The notes under the pieces are model-generated. The model saw only the letters and a program-made list of their open reading frames with translations, searched no databases and had not been told where the DNA came from. This document shows positions 35,167 to 43,154 of a stretch of 64,000 nucleotides of DNA, piece by piece. The first letter of the stretch is position 1, and each line of letters starts with the position of its first letter. The stretch is from Caballeronia sp. dw_276 (GTDB taxonomy: Bacteria > Pseudomonadota > Gammaproteobacteria > Burkholderiales > Burkholderiaceae). Position numbers and translations under genes: made by a program. The stretch covers positions 248,001-312,000 of the forward strand of contig NZ_JAAVUV010000008.1 in NCBI RefSeq assembly GCF_018449635.1, read 5' to 3'.

Positions 35167-35191
35167 GTGGAAGCGCTTCCACAAGCGCTTG
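35167..35191. promoter_or_regulatory. LacI-type operator upstream of the beta-glucosidase operon
   Basis: GTGGAAGCGCTTCCAC (35167-35182) is a perfect 16-bp palindrome with the central CG step typical of LacI-family operators; it resembles the TGGGAGCGCTCCCA site of the cellulase regulator CelR. It overlaps a second palindrome, CAAGCGCTTG (35182-35191). The block lies 24 bp before the GTG start of the GH1 gene. The LacI gene at the end of the operon is the obvious partner. Confidence 0.72.
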
Positions 35192-35355
35192 CGAACGATA
35201 GCAGCGCCGATTAAACAGGGGCAATCCGGGTTTGTATGGATGCGGGGGGGATGACGCGGCGAAGTGGTGAGCGGCGTGGACGACGGCGCCAAAGGCGGCT
35301 AGCCGATCACCACGCCCCCGTCGGAATCAAGCTTTGTACTTGGCAAGCTCCACGC

Positions 35356-36549
35356 TCACCTGGCGCACGCCACGGGAATCCGTGCGACAAAACACGTCCC
35401 CGCTTCCGCCGATGAACTCACCGACAACAACCCGCCATGGTCCTTCACGATCTGCGAGCAGATGTAAAGGCCAAGCCCAAGGCCGCCGCCCGGCTGGCTG
35501 GTCGCGGGACGCCAGTACGGTTCGAAGACCTTTTGCAGGTCCTCCAGCACAATTGGGTAACCCGAGTTCGACACGCTGATGACCAGGTCGTCCGCCTCGA
35601 CGCAGGCATCGACAAGAACCGGTTTATCTGGCGCGCCGTGATGCAGCGCGTTGGCAAGCAGGTTCGACAACAACTGCTGCACGCGGCCGCGGTCGCAATC
35701 GATGCTGCGGTTGATCTCGATATGTTCCAGCACAACGCGCCCCGGGTTCGCTGTGCGCAGTTCCGCGACGATATCGGCAAGCGCATCGGCTATGTCCCTG
35801 GCAGGAGCGAGCGTGACGCCCAGCCCGCCGCCGAGCCGGCCGCGCGCGAAGTCGAGAACGTCGTCGATCAGCCGTGACATGCGCTTGGTCGTCGTGCGCA
35901 GACGTGTCCCAAGCGACACGAGGCCTGGGTCGTCGCGACGGGTCAGAAGCTCGGCGGTTGCGCCGACAGCCGCAAGCGGATTGCGCAAATCATGACCCAG
36001 CACCGCGATGAACTGCTCCCGCAACTCGGCCGTCGCCCGTTCGTCCAGCAGCGCGGCTTCGGTCGCCGAGCGTTCGCGTTCGCTGTCGAGTTGCAGCGCG
36101 ATCAGCTCGGCGAAGAGCGTGAACATGGTGAGCGTGCGAGTATCGGACACAACGGCCGGACGCGGATCGATTGCACACAGATTGCCGAAATACTCGCCGT
36201 TGGGCAGGATGATCGGCACCGATATATAACTTTCGATGTTATAGATGCGCGGCGTGTGATGATTCTGGTAGACCGGATCGGCGCTGGCGTGATCCACGAC
36301 GATCGGCACGCGCCGCGCCCGCGATTCGCTGCATAGCGTGGTGTGGACGTCGAGCTGGCCGCCGGCCACGAGCCCGAATTCGATGTTGTCCTGTACCGCG
36401 CACGCGGTCCAGGTTCCCTCGGTGACGCGCGCGACCGCAGCGAACCCGAGCCCGGTATTCTTGCAGATGACGCGCAGCATGGACGGCACCGCGCCGATGC
36501 GCGCCACCGCAGCCACGTCGCGGGCGATATCGTTGTCGCTATCACTCAT
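35356..36549 (-). CDS. GAF-domain sensor histidine kinase
   Basis: A 397-residue cytoplasmic kinase. An N-terminal GAF domain (about 25-160) includes SYISVPIILPNGEYFGNLCAID. The HisKA segment has the phospho-acceptor in FIAVLGHDLRNPLAAV (about residue 187). The ATPase domain has an N box (QQLLSNLLANALHHG), G1 (ISVSNSG), F box (VFEPYWRP) and G2 (GGGLGLGLYICSQIV). No receiver or membrane segment. GAF-HK proteins of this layout often sense light-like or redox cues, but the GAF lacks an obvious chromophore Cys context. It is divergent from the kaiC-like operon (324 bp apart) and may be its signalling partner. Confidence 0.9.
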   Translation of the reverse strand: MSDSDNDIARDVAAVARIGAVPSMLRVICKNTGLGFAAVARVTEGTWTACAVQDNIEFGLVAGGQLDVHTTLCSESRARRVPIVVDHASADPVYQNHHTPRIYNIESYISVPIILPNGEYFGNLCAIDPRPAVVSDTRTLTMFTLFAELIALQLDSERERSATEAALLDERATAELREQFIAVLGHDLRNPLAAVGATAELLTRRDDPGLVSLGTRLRTTTKRMSRLIDDVLDFARGRLGGGLGVTLAPARDIADALADIVAELRTANPGRVVLEHIEINRSIDCDRGRVQQLLSNLLANALHHGAPDKPVLVDACVEADDLVISVSNSGYPIVLEDLQKVFEPYWRPATSQPGGGLGLGLYICSQIVKDHGGLLSVSSSAEAGTCFVARIPVACAR

Positions 36550-36873
36550 GTGCGCGCGCTAGGATAAAAAAAAGGAGTTGCATTAGCGTCGGAATTTTAG
36601 CCTCAGGCACTGGAGTCCATGGTGCTAACCGGTCTGGATTGTGCGACGGACCACAAAAAAGTGCGCTCATCTGCCATGCTGTGTTTTGCAAGCCGCCGTG
36701 ATTGTTGCTATTTTCCCCGGATTATCGGCTTCACGCATGAATGGAACGGCGCGTAACGCAGAATATGCTGCGCAGTCATACAACGTGCTAACACGATACA
36801 ACATGCAGCGCCGCAGCGGCTCGATACCGAAACCCAAGATGTTCCCGTACCTACATTTTTACAAAGAAGAACA
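36550..36873. other. Intergenic region between the GAF kinase and kaiC
   Basis: 324 bp between divergent genes. It should hold both promoters. Short A-rich stretches adjoin the kinase start (36562-36573), and AGAAGAACA precedes the kaiC ATG as a weak ribosome site. A small open frame (36641-36877) has no coding features. I found no palindrome or recognisable sigma-factor site. Confidence 0.5.
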
Positions 36874-38556
36874 ATGACCGGAGCAGTCCTTTCCAAGTCG
36901 CCCACTGGCATCTCGGGTTTCGACGACGTGACCCTCGGCGGCTTGCCCCTCGGCCGCCCGACCCTGATGTGCGGCGCAGCCGGATGTGGCAAGACACTTT
37001 TTGCAATGACCTTTCTCGCCGAAGGCGTCATCAGATACGGTGAACACGGCGTACTGGTCAGCTTCGAGGAATCTGCGGCGGACCTGGCGGCCAACGTCGC
37101 GTCTCTCGGCTATGACGTGAATGCGTTGATCGAGGAGAAGAAGCTTGCCATCGATCACGTGAAGATCGACCCGACCGTCATCGAGGAAACCGGCGAATAC
37201 GACCTGGAAGGCCTGTTCGTACGCCTCGATTTCGCCATCCGGAGCGTGAACGCCAAGCGCGTGGTGCTCGACACACTTGAAGCATTGTTCGCAACCTTTC
37301 CGAACCCTGTGCTGCTGCGCGCGGAACTGCGGCGCCTCTTCGACTGGCTGAAAGAGCGTGGTGTTACGGCAATCGTGACGGCGGAGCGCGGCGCGGGCGG
37401 GCCGGGACAACTCACGCGTCATGGCATCGAGGAATACGTGTCCGACTGCGTGATCCTGCTCGACAACCGCGTTGAAAACCAGGTCAGCACGCGGCGCCTT
37501 AGGATCGTCAAATACCGCGGTTCGGCGCACGGAACCAACGAATATCCGTTTCTCATCGATACCACCGGCATCAGCGTCCTGCCCATCACCTCGGCGGGCC
37601 TGTCGCATATCACGTCGAGCGAAACCACATCTACTGGAATTGGCGATCTCGACGCCATGCTGGGCGCAGGCGGGTATTTCGTGGGGTCGAGCGTGCTTGT
37701 TTCCGGGCTCGCCGGAACCGGCAAGACGACCTTCGCGGCCAAGTTCGTGGAGGCACGTTGCGCGCTTGGCGAGCGCACGCTGTGGTTCGCGTTCGAGGAA
37801 TCGCCAGAACAGATCGTGCGGAACATGCGCTCGGTGGGCGTGGAACTTGCGCAGTACCTGGGGAACTCGCTGCAGATCGAATCGACACGGCCCAGCTTCT
37901 TTGGACTGGAAATGCACCTGGCGCGAATGGCGCGGGATATCCGGCAGTTCCAGCCCTCCGCCGTCGTTATCGACCCGATATCGTCACTGCGCGGCGTTGA
38001 ATCAGAGGTGCACGCGACATTGCTGCGGCTCGTCGACATGCTCAAGGCGCATGGCATTACCGCAATTTTTACCAGTCTCACGACCACCGATCAGGCATCG
38101 AGCATCAACGACCGCAGTATTTCGTCGCTGATGGACACATGGATTTCGCTGTCGCATGTGGAAACGAACGGCGAGCGCAATCGGCTCGTGTACGTGCTGA
38201 AATCGCGCGGCATGGATCACTCCAATCAAGTACGCGAATATGAAATCAGCAAGGAAGGAATCGCCATGGTGCCGGCTTACGTGGGTCCGCGCGGCGTGCT
38301 GACCGGCTCAGCGCGGCTCGCGCAGGAAGTGCAGGAACGCGATGAGATCGTGGCGCGGGAAGAAGCCGTGCAGCAAAAGATGCGCGAGCTTGCGCGGCGC
38401 CGTAAAGTGGTCGAATTGCAGGTCGCCGAATTGCAGTCGACGCTTGAAGCCGAAGCGGCCGAGCTTGACGCGCTCATTGCGCAACGCGACGAACGCGAAC
38501 GCACTCGCGACGCCGACCGCGTTGAAATGGCACGTATCAGGCGCTCGAAGCAATGA
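36874..38556 (+). CDS. kaiC: KaiC-like RecA-superfamily ATPase
   Basis: A 560-residue protein with two tandem KaiC (RecA/DnaB-type) domains. CI has Walker A GAAGCGKT (34-41) and the paired glutamates VSFEESAAD. CII has Walker A GLAGTGKTTF and WFAFEESPEQ. The region aligned with the cyanobacterial phosphosites Ser431/Thr432 reads RSISSLMDT, giving Ser417 and Ser418. A C-terminal coiled coil of about 90 residues (from AQEVQERDEIVAREE) replaces the KaiA-binding tail of cyanobacterial KaiC. No kaiA is nearby. Known non-cyanobacterial KaiC proteins act in stress or timing pathways through kinases. Followed by a 26-codon frame, kaiB and a hybrid kinase on the same strand. Confidence 0.92.
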   Translation: MTGAVLSKSPTGISGFDDVTLGGLPLGRPTLMCGAAGCGKTLFAMTFLAEGVIRYGEHGVLVSFEESAADLAANVASLGYDVNALIEEKKLAIDHVKIDPTVIEETGEYDLEGLFVRLDFAIRSVNAKRVVLDTLEALFATFPNPVLLRAELRRLFDWLKERGVTAIVTAERGAGGPGQLTRHGIEEYVSDCVILLDNRVENQVSTRRLRIVKYRGSAHGTNEYPFLIDTTGISVLPITSAGLSHITSSETTSTGIGDLDAMLGAGGYFVGSSVLVSGLAGTGKTTFAAKFVEARCALGERTLWFAFEESPEQIVRNMRSVGVELAQYLGNSLQIESTRPSFFGLEMHLARMARDIRQFQPSAVVIDPISSLRGVESEVHATLLRLVDMLKAHGITAIFTSLTTTDQASSINDRSISSLMDTWISLSHVETNGERNRLVYVLKSRGMDHSNQVREYEISKEGIAMVPAYVGPRGVLTGSARLAQEVQERDEIVAREEAVQQKMRELARRRKVVELQVAELQSTLEAEAAELDALIAQRDERERTRDADRVEMARIRRSKQ

Positions 38557-38633
38557 CCGGCCACGAATTTTTATTGCGCTATTTGCCCGCGCCGCGCAGG
38601 AGCCTGGACCTTCGCTCCGGGATTCGCTCATGA
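38553..38633 (+). CDS. Small reading frame bridging kaiC and kaiB
   Basis: A 26-codon frame starting MTGHEFLLRYLPAP. Its ATG overlaps the kaiC stop (ATGA at 38553-38556), and its TGA overlaps the kaiB ATG (ATGA at 38630-38633), so ribosomes could pass from kaiC to kaiB through it by two reinitiation steps. kaiB itself has only a weak ribosome site. The peptide is basic and has no known family. It may be a coupling leader whose product is irrelevant; chance cannot be excluded. Confidence 0.4.
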   Translation: MTGHEFLLRYLPAPRRSLDLRSGIRS

Positions 38634-38980
38634 GCGCCCGTCCCGTTGGCGCGGACAGTGGGCTTTCGCCGTCGGAGCCGCCGGCGAACCTGCTGGTGCT
38701 GCGCCTGTACGTAACGGGGAACACACATCGCTCCACGCGCGCCGTGGAGAACGCGCGGCGTCTGCTTGAAATCTACGCGGCAGGACGCTTCGAGCTTGAA
38801 GTCATCGATATCTATCTGCATCCCGAAGCCGCCATTGCCGCGCAGATCATCGCCGCGCCCACGCTGGTGAAGCTCAATCCCGGACCGCTGCGGCGGGTGA
38901 TCGGCGACCTGTCGGATTCGGACAAGGTAATCGCCGCGCTCGGCCTGAACGCGCTCGCAAGCACATCCTTGAAGACCTGA
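38630..38980 (+). CDS. kaiB: KaiB-like circadian clock family protein
   Basis: A 116-residue protein with the KaiB thioredoxin-like core: LVLRLYVTGNTHRSTRAVENARRL, then FELEVIDIYLHPEAA and IIAAPTLVKLNPGPLRRVIGDLSD, which align along the whole of KaiB. The first 20 or so residues (MSARPVGADSGLSPSEPPAN) are a Pro/Ser-rich extension. KaiB binds KaiC and, by fold switching, sequesters partners in cyanobacteria. The gene lies between the kaiC-linked small frame and the hybrid kinase (5-bp gap), so all three are one operon. Confidence 0.9.
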   Translation: MSARPVGADSGLSPSEPPANLLVLRLYVTGNTHRSTRAVENARRLLEIYAAGRFELEVIDIYLHPEAAIAAQIIAAPTLVKLNPGPLRRVIGDLSDSDKVIAALGLNALASTSLKT

Positions 38981-38985
38981 CGCGC

Positions 38986-40644
38986 ATGCCCGATCAATTC
39001 CGCGACCCGTCTGTCCTGTCGTCACTGGAAACCGCGTCCATCGATGAACTGCGCGAGCGGCTGCGCGAGGCTGAAGACACGCTCGACGCCATCCGCAGCG
39101 GCGCGGTGGACGCAGTCGTCGTGGGCAGCAACGAAGACAGCCGCATCTATACCCTTGAAAGTGCTGACCGGCCGTATCGCGTGCTGGTCGAGCAGATGCA
39201 GGAAGGTGCGGTCATGCTTTCGAGTGACGGCACGATTCTCTATGCGAACGAACACGCCGTGCAGTTGCTCGATCGCGAAGTGGAGCATGTCGTCGGCCGG
39301 GCGTTCAGCGCGTTCGTGCTTGAGGGCCAACATGCACGCTTGGCCGAACTGCTGCACGAAAGTGCGACCGGCACCGCGCGCGATGAACTCACGGTGTTGT
39401 CGGCAGGCGGCGAAACGCCGGTGTATTGCAGCTTCAAGGCGCTCGACGCCGAACGCGATCGCGACCGCCTGATCTGCGGCGTGATCTCCGACCTGTCCCA
39501 GCAACGGCAGATGGAAGCGCGTTTGCATCAGGCGCAAAAGATGGAAGCGGTTGGCCAACTGACAGGCGGTCTCGCGCACGATTTCAATAACCTGCTGCAA
39601 GCCATTCACGGCAATCTGGAACTGATCAAACGCATGCCGGCCGACTCCGGGCGCGTGCTCGGCTGGACCGGCAACGCCATGCGCGCGGTAAGCCGCGGCG
39701 CCAAGCTGACTGCGCAATTGCTGGCGTTCTCGCGCTCGCAGAAACTCGAATTGAAGGCGGTTGCCGTGGCGCAACTCGTGCACGGCATGGCGGATCTCTT
39801 CGATCGCACGCTGGGGGCATCGGTTGATTTGCGGCTGGAACTCACCGACGAAACCGCGCTCGTGATCGCCGATGCAACCCAGCTCGAACTCGCACTCCTC
39901 AATCTCGCGATCAACGCACGCGACGCCATGCCGTCGGGCGGCGTGCTGCGCATCGGCACGGTATCGAGGACGATTGCGGACGACGCCGATCTCGCCGATG
40001 GCGACTACGTCGAGCTCAGCGTTGCCGATTCCGGCACCGGCATGCCCGCCGATGTCGCAGCACGCGCCTTCGAGCCGTTTTTCACGACCAAGGAACTGGG
40101 TGCGGGCACGGGTCTCGGACTCGCTCAGGTGTATGGCATCTGCCGGCAGGCGGGCGGCCATGCACGCATTGAAAGCAGTCCGCATGGCACGCGCGTGTCG
40201 CTGTTTTTGCGCCGCTCGCCCGAGGTGCAGGCGGCGCAGGACCCATCAGCGGCATTGGTGGTCAACTCGAGCAATAAAACCGCGCCGCACATCCTGGTGG
40301 TCGACGACGATCCCGATGTGCGCGCGTTCATGGTGGAGACGCTCGTTTCGCTGGGGTATCAGGTGGACTCGGCGGCGAGTGGCCGTGCAGCGCTGGACAT
40401 GATGGCCGAAGCGCAGCCTGACTTGCTGGTCCTCGATTTCGCAATGCCGCATCTGGACGGTGCGGCGGTCGCAAAGCTGGCACGCTCGAACGGTTACGTG
40501 ATGCCGATCGTCTTTGCCAGCGGCTACGCGGACAGTTCGGCGCTCGATGCCGCCATGGGCACGAACATATCGTTGTTGCGCAAACCGTTTTCGATTGCCC
40601 GCTTGTCGGCGGCGGTCGCCGCGGCGTTGTCGGCGGAACGCTGA
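38986..40644 (+). CDS. PAS-domain hybrid histidine kinase with C-terminal receiver
   Basis: A 552-residue cytoplasmic hybrid kinase. A short helical N-terminus (IDELRERLREAEDTLDAIRSGAVDAVVVG) leads to a PAS domain (about 65-185). HisKA follows with LTGGLAHDFNNLLQAIHGNL, then the ATPase domain (N box LALLNLAINARDAM, G1 VADSGTGM, F box FEPFFTTK, G2 GAGTGLGLAQVYGI). A receiver domain (about 430-552) has phospho-acceptor Asp in LLVLDFAMPHLDG and Lys in SLLRKPFSIARL. It begins 5 bp after kaiB and is a likely output or input partner of KaiC-KaiB, as in other bacterial kaiBC-kinase operons. No separate response regulator is adjacent. Confidence 0.92.
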   Translation: MPDQFRDPSVLSSLETASIDELRERLREAEDTLDAIRSGAVDAVVVGSNEDSRIYTLESADRPYRVLVEQMQEGAVMLSSDGTILYANEHAVQLLDREVEHVVGRAFSAFVLEGQHARLAELLHESATGTARDELTVLSAGGETPVYCSFKALDAERDRDRLICGVISDLSQQRQMEARLHQAQKMEAVGQLTGGLAHDFNNLLQAIHGNLELIKRMPADSGRVLGWTGNAMRAVSRGAKLTAQLLAFSRSQKLELKAVAVAQLVHGMADLFDRTLGASVDLRLELTDETALVIADATQLELALLNLAINARDAMPSGGVLRIGTVSRTIADDADLADGDYVELSVADSGTGMPADVAARAFEPFFTTKELGAGTGLGLAQVYGICRQAGGHARIESSPHGTRVSLFLRRSPEVQAAQDPSAALVVNSSNKTAPHILVVDDDPDVRAFMVETLVSLGYQVDSAASGRAALDMMAEAQPDLLVLDFAMPHLDGAAVAKLARSNGYVMPIVFASGYADSSALDAAMGTNISLLRKPFSIARLSAAVAAALSAER

Positions 40645-40651
40645 TTGAAGC

Positions 40652-41527
40652 TCACCAGCGGCGCGATGCCGCTGGTAGCGCTGCTTGCGCAAGCACCGGG
40701 GCAGTTGTTTCCTCGATACCGGCATCGCTGCGCCGCCGCGCCTGCTCCGACTCTTCGACGAGCCGGTTCGCTTCCCAATCGCGCTGCCACTCCTCGACTT
40801 CCTGACGCCGTTCGATCGCGAGGCGCGCGTCGTCTTCCTCGTCGAGCCAGGCGGAGAACGTCGAGAACGCGCGCTGCACTGCTTCATACTGGGCGGCCGG
40901 GCCGGATACCGTGAACAGCAAACGCTCGCCGTGTCCCGGATGGGTCCAGTAGATCGCGGTCTCGTGTTCGGTCGCGGTGGCGGCCTTCGCGTAGGGCACG
41001 ACGTACGCGCCCGATGCCGGTTTAGCCGGAGATACCGGCGCAAAATCGCTCCAACGCATCATCTCTTCTCTGGACGCTTCGAACTGTGGCGCTTCCGGCT
41101 TTACATCGCGCGGCGCCCGTTCTTTCGTCACGATCTTGACCGGCCACTCGAAACTGCCCGAGCGCAGGCGCTGGAACTCGCCGGGGGCATCGCTGGAAAT
41201 GAATTCCTTCGATACCCGGTTCACATTCAGCGTGCGCGAAGCCAGCCGCAATACCAGATCGACACCGCCGCCGATCACGCGGATACGGCGTTCGTCTGCG
41301 CGGATTTCGGCCACGCACGGCGACGACACCGGCGATTCGCGCCGGTCGTCCATATATCCATGCACCCAAAGCACCGCCAGCACGAGCAACGACACCGCGA
41401 TCGCGACGTCGGTCTGCGGCGCGAGGACGAGCCCGGCAAAAAGCATGGCGATGGCCACGGCGAACGTGCTGATCTTGATGAACCGCCCGAAGGCAGTCTC
41501 AGCATGGAAGAAAGCAAGCAACCACAT
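40652..41527 (-). CDS. Hypothetical membrane protein
   Basis: A 291-residue protein I do not recognise. Two hydrophobic helices lie near the N-terminus (about 17-36, FIKISTFAVAIAMLFAGLVL, and 40-58, VAIAVSLLVLAVLWVHG). A soluble region follows with beta-rich segments (ERRIRVIGGGVDLVLRLASR). The C-terminal third is charged and helical (WLDEEDDARLAIERRQEVEEWQ). Reading direction is leftward, convergent with the hybrid kinase (7-bp gap). A long opposite-strand open frame covers the same DNA, but the hydrophobic N-terminus and ordered charge pattern favour this strand. Confidence 0.6.
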   Translation of the reverse strand: MWLLAFFHAETAFGRFIKISTFAVAIAMLFAGLVLAPQTDVAIAVSLLVLAVLWVHGYMDDRRESPVSSPCVAEIRADERRIRVIGGGVDLVLRLASRTLNVNRVSKEFISSDAPGEFQRLRSGSFEWPVKIVTKERAPRDVKPEAPQFEASREEMMRWSDFAPVSPAKPASGAYVVPYAKAATATEHETAIYWTHPGHGERLLFTVSGPAAQYEAVQRAFSTFSAWLDEEDDARLAIERRQEVEEWQRDWEANRLVEESEQARRRSDAGIEETTAPVLAQAALPAASRRW

Positions 41528-41652
41528 GATTTTCCCGGATCTTTTCTTTGTTTTGACTTCATTGCCGCGGCCGGCAAGCGCGAAGGTCTAAATCGCCCGG
41601 CCTGCGAAATGCACGATGCCTCGCAGAACACTGAGTAAAAACTTCAAGGAAA

Positions 41653-41680
41653 CGCTGCGGAAACCCCCGTTACCGCAGCG
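41653..41680 (-). terminator. Hairpin downstream of the AraC-type gene
   Basis: An 8-bp perfect stem, CGCTGCGG (41653-41660) with CCGCAGCG (41673-41680), and a 12-nt loop. On the minus strand it is followed by a T-rich tract (TTTCCTTGAAGTTTTT). It lies 140 bp after the AraC stop in the 293-bp gap before the hypothetical membrane protein gene, which otherwise shows nothing. Confidence 0.45.
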
Positions 41681-41820
41681 CCCCTTTCTCTCACACACGG
41701 CCCCGCCAGTTTCAGCAATGATGCGCGCGGCTCACTACGCCGCCCTCTCATTGCGTCCGCCTTTTCCACCCATTCCGTTCGCAACATTCAACACGCGCTT
41801 ACAAATGACTCCACGCTCAG

Positions 41821-42879
41821 TCAGGCGCGCAGTTCGCGTACGCGCGCAGCCGTTTCCGCACCAATGCTGCGTGCATTGCGTACCAGACGCGCATTGGCAG
41901 CCGTACGCAGACTCGTCACACCGCTGGCAGAACACCGGGCGCGCGCTTCCGTTGGCGTGCAGCCAAATCGTTCCTTGAACGCCCGGTTGAACGTCGATTC
42001 GCTCATGAAGCCGACCGCGCACGCAATGGCGCCGATCAGGTCGCGGGTATGCATCGGCGATTCAAGGCGGCGCATGGCTTCGTCCAGCCGGCGCGCACGC
42101 ACGTATTCGGCTACGCCGCCCATCGGTTCGAAAAGCTCGTACAAAGCCGTGCGCGATACCTTCAGTGTTTCCCGCAAGCGCGCCGGCCCGAGAGTGGGAT
42201 CGGCGAGATTTCCTTCTATATAGCTGAGCGCCTGCGCCCGGACCATCGGCGTCAAGCGCGGGTCGCCGGACTCTTCGCGGCGCTCGGCACGGCGCAGCAC
42301 GCATGCGGCCAGGAAGTCGAGCGTGGCTTCGCCGGCGACGCCCGATTCTTCGTCGTCCATCGATGTCGCCACGTTCGCAAGACTGCGCATATGCGCTGCG
42401 ACCAGCCGCCCGATCGGGTCAGTCGCCGCCCAGGACAGACCGTGCATCTGCAGCAAGCCGCCGGTGCGCCGGTCGATCGCCTGACGTGGAATCATCAGCG
42501 TCAGCATGGGCGCGTCGCGGCTGACGCCGGTGTTTTCAACGGCCAGATCGCGCACGACCACGGAGCCGAGCGAGACCTCATGCGTGTCGCGGCCGAACGT
42601 GGACATCAACCTGCCGTCGAGCAGGCAATGAACGAGGTAATGATCCACGCCGGACGTCGCGATCTTGCGCTTCGTGCGCTGGAACGCGACTTCGCCGTGG
42701 GTGATGTGAGAGGTGAGCAGCATGCCGCCGAGCGCCCAGCTTTCCTGGCTGGCCCGAAACGGCGTGGCCGAATTGCTGGGGCGCTGGATCTCGAACATGG
42801 CGTCGAGCCCTTCGCGCCAGATTTCCTCGGCGTCGTTTTCCGCGAACTCGGCGCTGTCGAATTTGAGGATCAGTGGCAT
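41821..42879 (-). CDS. AraC family transcriptional regulator
   Basis: A 352-residue regulator. The N-terminal half is an AraC-binding-like sensing domain (WALGGMLLTSHITHGEVAFQRT to LMIPRQAID). The C-terminal half (about 215-320) holds the two AraC HTH units: LRETLKVSRTALYELFEPMGGVAEYVRARRL and LIGAIACAVGFMSESTFNRAFKERFGCTP. A 35-residue Arg/Ala-rich tail follows the second HTH, longer than usual. It stands alone, so its targets are not apparent. Its promoter region (42880-43154) contains an 18-bp palindrome-like element. Confidence 0.88.
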   Translation of the reverse strand: MPLILKFDSAEFAENDAEEIWREGLDAMFEIQRPSNSATPFRASQESWALGGMLLTSHITHGEVAFQRTKRKIATSGVDHYLVHCLLDGRLMSTFGRDTHEVSLGSVVVRDLAVENTGVSRDAPMLTLMIPRQAIDRRTGGLLQMHGLSWAATDPIGRLVAAHMRSLANVATSMDDEESGVAGEATLDFLAACVLRRAERREESGDPRLTPMVRAQALSYIEGNLADPTLGPARLRETLKVSRTALYELFEPMGGVAEYVRARRLDEAMRRLESPMHTRDLIGAIACAVGFMSESTFNRAFKERFGCTPTEARARCSASGVTSLRTAANARLVRNARSIGAETAARVRELRA

Positions 42880-43046
42880 CGCATTACTCTGCCTATTTTA
42901 TAAACCGGGCTGACTTTTGAATTGTCTTTATATACTTGACTGACGCTGATTTCGAAATAAAGCTGATTACCGGATGTTTCCCTTCATTCAGGATCGTTAC
43001 TTGACGACCCTGGACTTATTATCGGCTTTCACTCGTCAAACTTTAA

Positions 43047-43064
43047 TGCCGGTTTAAAACGGCA
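43047..43064. promoter_or_regulatory. Palindromic element upstream of the AraC-type gene
   Basis: TGCCGGTTTAAAACGGCA is an 18-bp inverted repeat with one mismatched pair (TGCCG/CGGCA around TTTAAA). It lies 168 bp upstream of the AraC start and 91 bp after the lhr stop. It could be an operator or a weak hairpin. The rest of this 275-bp gap is AT-rich without recognisable features. Confidence 0.3.
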
Positions 43065-43154
43065 GGATGACAGACGCGGGTCCGGGGTCACCGGAAGCGC
43101 CAGGCGACGCGGCGTCTGCATGAGAGCCAAGGATTGAATCAGGGCCGAATCTGA

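Noticed and set aside
34361-35254. Rightward open frame (297 codons) opposite the beta-glucosidase
   Set aside because: Antisense to a full GH1 enzyme with both catalytic glutamates; no independent coding evidence.
36641-36877. Small open frame before kaiC
   Set aside because: It overlaps the kaiC start, has no ribosome site and no protein-like pattern.
40685-41638. Rightward open frame (317 codons) opposite the hypothetical membrane protein
   Set aside because: Arg-rich with no membrane or domain pattern. The leftward frame has two clear hydrophobic helices and ordered charge. Neither is certain, but the leftward one is preferred.
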